Position numbers and translations under genes: made by a program. Below the pieces are notes generated by a model. It saw only the letters and a program-made list of their open reading frames with translations. It ran no database searches and was not told where the DNA came from. From Saccharopolyspora sp. SCSIO 74807 (lineage in GTDB: Bacteria > Actinomycetota > Actinomycetes > Mycobacteriales > Pseudonocardiaceae), in NCBI RefSeq assembly GCF_037023755.1, contig NZ_CP146100.1, positions 4,681,501 through 4,745,500 on the forward strand: a stretch of DNA of 64,000 bases, read 5' to 3'. Below are positions 61,764-64,000 of this stretch, in pieces. Numbering within the stretch: position 1 is the first letter of the stretch; each line of letters opens with the position of its first letter.

Positions 61764-63499
61764 GCGGCTGATTCCCCTTCTGCGAACGGGTTCGCGATGT
61801 CCACGTAGACCGACTGGGTCTCCAGCGGGCCCACCAGCTCGTCCATCCCGCCGAGCCGGGTCAGCAGGTTCGCCTTGCACCGCAACGAGGACGACTCGGC
61901 GAGTCCCGCCGCGAGCGGGAGATCGGAGAACTCGCGCAGCCTCGCCCGCAGCAGCGCGAGCAACCGCCGCTCGTCGGCGAGGCCTTGCGAGCCGAACGCG
62001 CCGACCAGGCCGATCAGGTTGTTGATGCCGATGTAGTAGCCCAGCCGCTCGTCGATGACCGCGTCGTCCACCCGGTTCTCCCCGGCGATGCCGACGCCGG
62101 GCAGGAACCGCTCCAGCTCTGCCACCCGGGTTTCGGACAGGTAGTAGCCCTGGTTGTCCCGGTACCAGCCGCCGTTTGGCCAGCCGTCGCCGTCGAGTCC
62201 GATCAGGGAGTTCTGCTGGTGCGCCTCCAGCCCCACGCCGTGCTCGCGGTAGAGCCACAGCACCGGAGCCACCAGGTGGTCGAAGTAGCGCGCGCACCAC
62301 TGCTCGGCGACCTGCTGACGGGACTCACCGGTGCGCTCGACCAGCCCGCCGATCACCTGCTGCAGCGCGGATCCGCCCAGTTCCGGGCGTTCCGCGAGCA
62401 GCCCGGCGACGCAGGCCGCGCGCTGCTGCGCGCCGAACGGGTTGTCCCGCAGCAGGACTTCCCAACCGCTTTCCGCGCCATCGGGCGAATCGCTGGGCAC
62501 GTCCACGGTGAGCCACGCCGGATCCCGCACGATCGAGAAGTCCGGATGCGCCGCGGCGAGCTCACCGGCCAGGCCCGCGTCCAGCAGCCGGTCGATCTCC
62601 ACGCCGCGGTGCAGTTCCTTGCGCAGGTTCTCCCGCTTCGAGTTGGTGATCGGCAGGCCCAGCGAGAACTTGAGCATCACCGGCGCATCGGGGTGGTAGA
62701 CCGTGCGGATCGACGAGGTGGGAAACCAGCGCGGACCCTGCACGCCGAGGTCGTGCAACAGCCCCGCATCCAGCAGAGCTCGCACGCCCTTGGTCCCGAG
62801 CAGCGACCGCGCCTGCCACGGGTGCACCGGCACCGGCACCGTGCCTTCCGGAACCTCCGGCGCGAAGCCTTCGAGGCGCGCTTGCGGCCCGCCGTCGGAG
62901 GAGACCACCGACCGGTCGGCGGCGAACCAGTGCAGCGCGAAGCTCCCGCGCAGTTCCGGCGAGTAGGCGGCCGCCTCCTGCTCGCTCCAGCCGTTGCGGC
63001 TGTTCGGCGTCGGGTGCATCGGGTGCCCGAGCACCAGCGCCTGCTCGGCGGCGAGGAACGGGGTGCTCGCGCCCTCCGGCGAGTCCCGGCGTTCCCGCAG
63101 GTGCCGGGTGGTCCGCTGCTGCGAATCGGCGACCCGCGCGAGCAGCTCGGTGACCTCGGCGGCGTTCCCGGCCGAGCCTTCCAGCGACAGCAGCGCGGCG
63201 ACGGTCACGGCGTTCGGGCTCGCACCCCCGGGCAAGCGCACGGAACCGAAGCGGTGGTGCCCGGTCGGGGACCGGTGCAGCACCTCGGCCACCAGCGCGG
63301 TGCCGCTGGCAGGCAGCGGGATCCGCACCTCGCCGGTGTCCGGCACCGGCACGCCCGTCTCGCGGAACCAGCACCGCAACAAGCCGCCGGTGGTCGCCGC
63401 GTCCGCAATCGCCGCATCCGACTGAGCTGCGTCCGGCAGGGCTGCGTCCGGCGCGGCTGTGTCCGGCGAAGCCTCGTGGTCCGCCCAGCGGCCGGTCAT
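61760..63499 (-). CDS. NIS siderophore synthetase, IucA type
   Basis: A 579-residue IucA/IucC-family ligase. GHPMHPTPNSRNGWS, PVHPWQARSL, TSSIRTVYHPDAPVMLKFSLG (split: TSSIRTV and MLKFSLGLPITNS) and LEAHQQNSLIG are the expected ATP- and substrate-binding blocks. Residues 12-36 are an unusual Ala/Asp pentapeptide run. ATG 63499 follows AAGGAGG and overlaps the decarboxylase stop. With the second synthetase at 57552 it forms an A-plus-C pair as in aerobactin and rhizobactin biosynthesis, suggesting a citrate or dicarboxylate backbone carrying two arms. Confidence 0.9.
   Translation of the reverse strand: MTGRWADHEASPDTAAPDAALPDAAQSDAAIADAATTGGLLRCWFRETGVPVPDTGEVRIPLPASGTALVAEVLHRSPTGHHRFGSVRLPGGASPNAVTVAALLSLEGSAGNAAEVTELLARVADSQQRTTRHLRERRDSPEGASTPFLAAEQALVLGHPMHPTPNSRNGWSEQEAAAYSPELRGSFALHWFAADRSVVSSDGGPQARLEGFAPEVPEGTVPVPVHPWQARSLLGTKGVRALLDAGLLHDLGVQGPRWFPTSSIRTVYHPDAPVMLKFSLGLPITNSKRENLRKELHRGVEIDRLLDAGLAGELAAAHPDFSIVRDPAWLTVDVPSDSPDGAESGWEVLLRDNPFGAQQRAACVAGLLAERPELGGSALQQVIGGLVERTGESRQQVAEQWCARYFDHLVAPVLWLYREHGVGLEAHQQNSLIGLDGDGWPNGGWYRDNQGYYLSETRVAELERFLPGVGIAGENRVDDAVIDERLGYYIGINNLIGLVGAFGSQGLADERRLLALLRARLREFSDLPLAAGLAESSSLRCKANLLTRLGGMDELVGPLETQSVYVDIANPFAEGESAA
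63392..63466 (-). repeat. Five 15-base repeats in the IucA-type synthetase gene
   Basis: Residues 12-36 read PDTAA, PDAAL, PDAAQ, SDAAI, ADAAT. The DNA shows the matching 15-base units with a repeated GCTGCGTCCG core on the plus strand. It lies before the catalytic fold and is likely flexible. Confidence 0.75.
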
Positions 63500-64000
63500 C
63501 GGACCTCCTTGTTGCCGGCGGCCAGCACGTCGGCCAGCAGGGCGTCGATGTCGCCACCGGTCGTGTTCGGGTTCAGCAGGGTGAGCTTCAGCCACACCGA
63601 GCCGTCCAGTTCGGTGCGGCCGACCACGGCGGTGCCCTCGTCCAGCAGCCTCCGGCGCAGCCGCGCGTTGACCGGATCCGGATCACCGGACTCCGGCAGG
63701 TACCGGAAGACGACCGTGGTCAGCACCGGATCCCGGTACAGCTGCATCCGGGGGTGCGCGCGCACCGCCGCGGCGGCGTGCCGAGCCTGGTCGTGGCAGC
63801 TGTCCACCAGCTCGCCGAGCCCGCGGCGGCCGAGAGCGCGGAAGGTCGTGAGGATCTTGACCGCGTCCGGCCGCCGAGTCGTGCGCAGCGAACGGCCGAG
63901 CAGGCTGCGGAACCCGGCGTCCTCGTCATCGGCGGTGTTCAAATAGGCCACCCGCCGTTCCACCGGCTCGAACGATGCGGCTCGCCGGGTCAGGAACACC
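63496..64000 (-). CDS. PLP-dependent decarboxylase (lysine/diaminobutyrate type), C-terminal part
   Basis: The last 168 residues of a group II PLP decarboxylase; the rest lies beyond the right edge. RRPDAVKILTTFRALGRRGLGELVDSCHDQARHAA and FRYLPESGDPDPVN are typical of DesA/RhbB-type enzymes. It would supply the diamine for the hydroxylase. Its stop overlaps the start of the IucA-type gene (ATGA). The PLP lysine is not in the visible part. Lysine and 2,4-diaminobutyrate are both possible substrates. Confidence 0.85.
   Translation of the reverse strand, partial: VFLTRRAASFEPVERRVAYLNTADDEDAGFRSLLGRSLRTTRRPDAVKILTTFRALGRRGLGELVDSCHDQARHAAAAVRAHPRMQLYRDPVLTTVVFRYLPESGDPDPVNARLRRRLLDEGTAVVGRTELDGSVWLKLTLLNPNTTGGDIDALLADVLAAGNKEVR

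Overview
The window is 64 kb of very high-GC DNA with GTG starts, ATGA/GTGA gene overlaps and strong GGAGG ribosome sites. The gene mix (KstR-type operator, AurF-like diiron oxygenase beside an FprB-type reductase, S-adenosyl methyltransferase of the DUF574 family, NIS siderophore operon, Rhs protein with a type VII-like N terminus) points to a mycelial actinomycete, most likely Pseudonocardiaceae (Saccharopolyspora-like). The genus is an inference. No rRNA, tRNA, CRISPR array or insertion sequence was seen.

Layout. 1-8.1 kb: tail of an SGNH hydrolase, a P450 and an alpha/beta hydrolase on the minus strand, then a plus-strand acyl-CoA catabolic run (acyl-CoA dehydrogenase, class III CoA-transferase, SDR, PEP-mutase/isocitrate lyase family enzyme, luciferase-like monooxygenase) and a SnoaL-like protein. 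8.2-11.3 kb: an operon of DUF1214 protein, sulfotransferase-family protein and SDR behind a promoter whose start site lies in a near-ideal KstR-type palindrome. 11.4-16.9 kb: DUF488 protein, an MFS transporter carrying two C-terminal beta-sandwich (CnaB/carboxypeptidase-regulatory-like) repeats, FprB and an AurF-like oxygenase. 17-26 kb: two tandemly duplicated amidases, a GMC oxidoreductase and an Lrp/AsnC regulator divergent from a branched-chain 2-oxoacid dehydrogenase operon (E1alpha, E1beta, E2). 26-35 kb: an SDR with an N-terminal extension, TetR, cytochrome bd oxidase with a short leader ORF, DJ-1/PfpI protein, aldo/keto reductase, TPR-GGDEF protein and a DUF574 methyltransferase.

34.9-39.8 kb: a 1480-residue Rhs/YD-repeat polymorphic toxin with a WXG100/type VII-like N terminus and a C-terminal tip resembling Ntox21, followed three bases later by an AT-richer presumed immunity gene. 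40-48.6 kb: a fructan/fructose module (DeoR regulator, FruK, EIIA, EIIBC and HPr, then a Tat-exported GH32 fructosidase and a secreted GH65 enzyme with an F5/8C-type domain). 48.6-57.5 kb: LacI regulator with a perfect 18-bp operator upstream of Gfo/Idh/MocA and sugar isomerase genes, then small metabolic genes (PTP-like, enoyl-CoA hydratase, thioesterase, asparaginase, NodB-fold deacetylase, pirin). 57.5-64 kb: minus-strand siderophore operon (PLP decarboxylase, NIS synthetase, N-hydroxylase, MFS exporter, second NIS synthetase), running off the right edge.

How they work together: imported fructose would be released outside by GH32, phosphorylated during uptake by the PTS and passed to FruK. 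The bkd complex with its Lrp regulator would feed branched acyl-CoA starters. The siderophore operon has every step visible except the N-acyltransferase. Most promising for new biology: the Rhs toxin/immunity pair, the KstR-type operon, the transporter-beta-sandwich fusion, the cydA leader ORF and the acyltransferase-less NIS siderophore locus.
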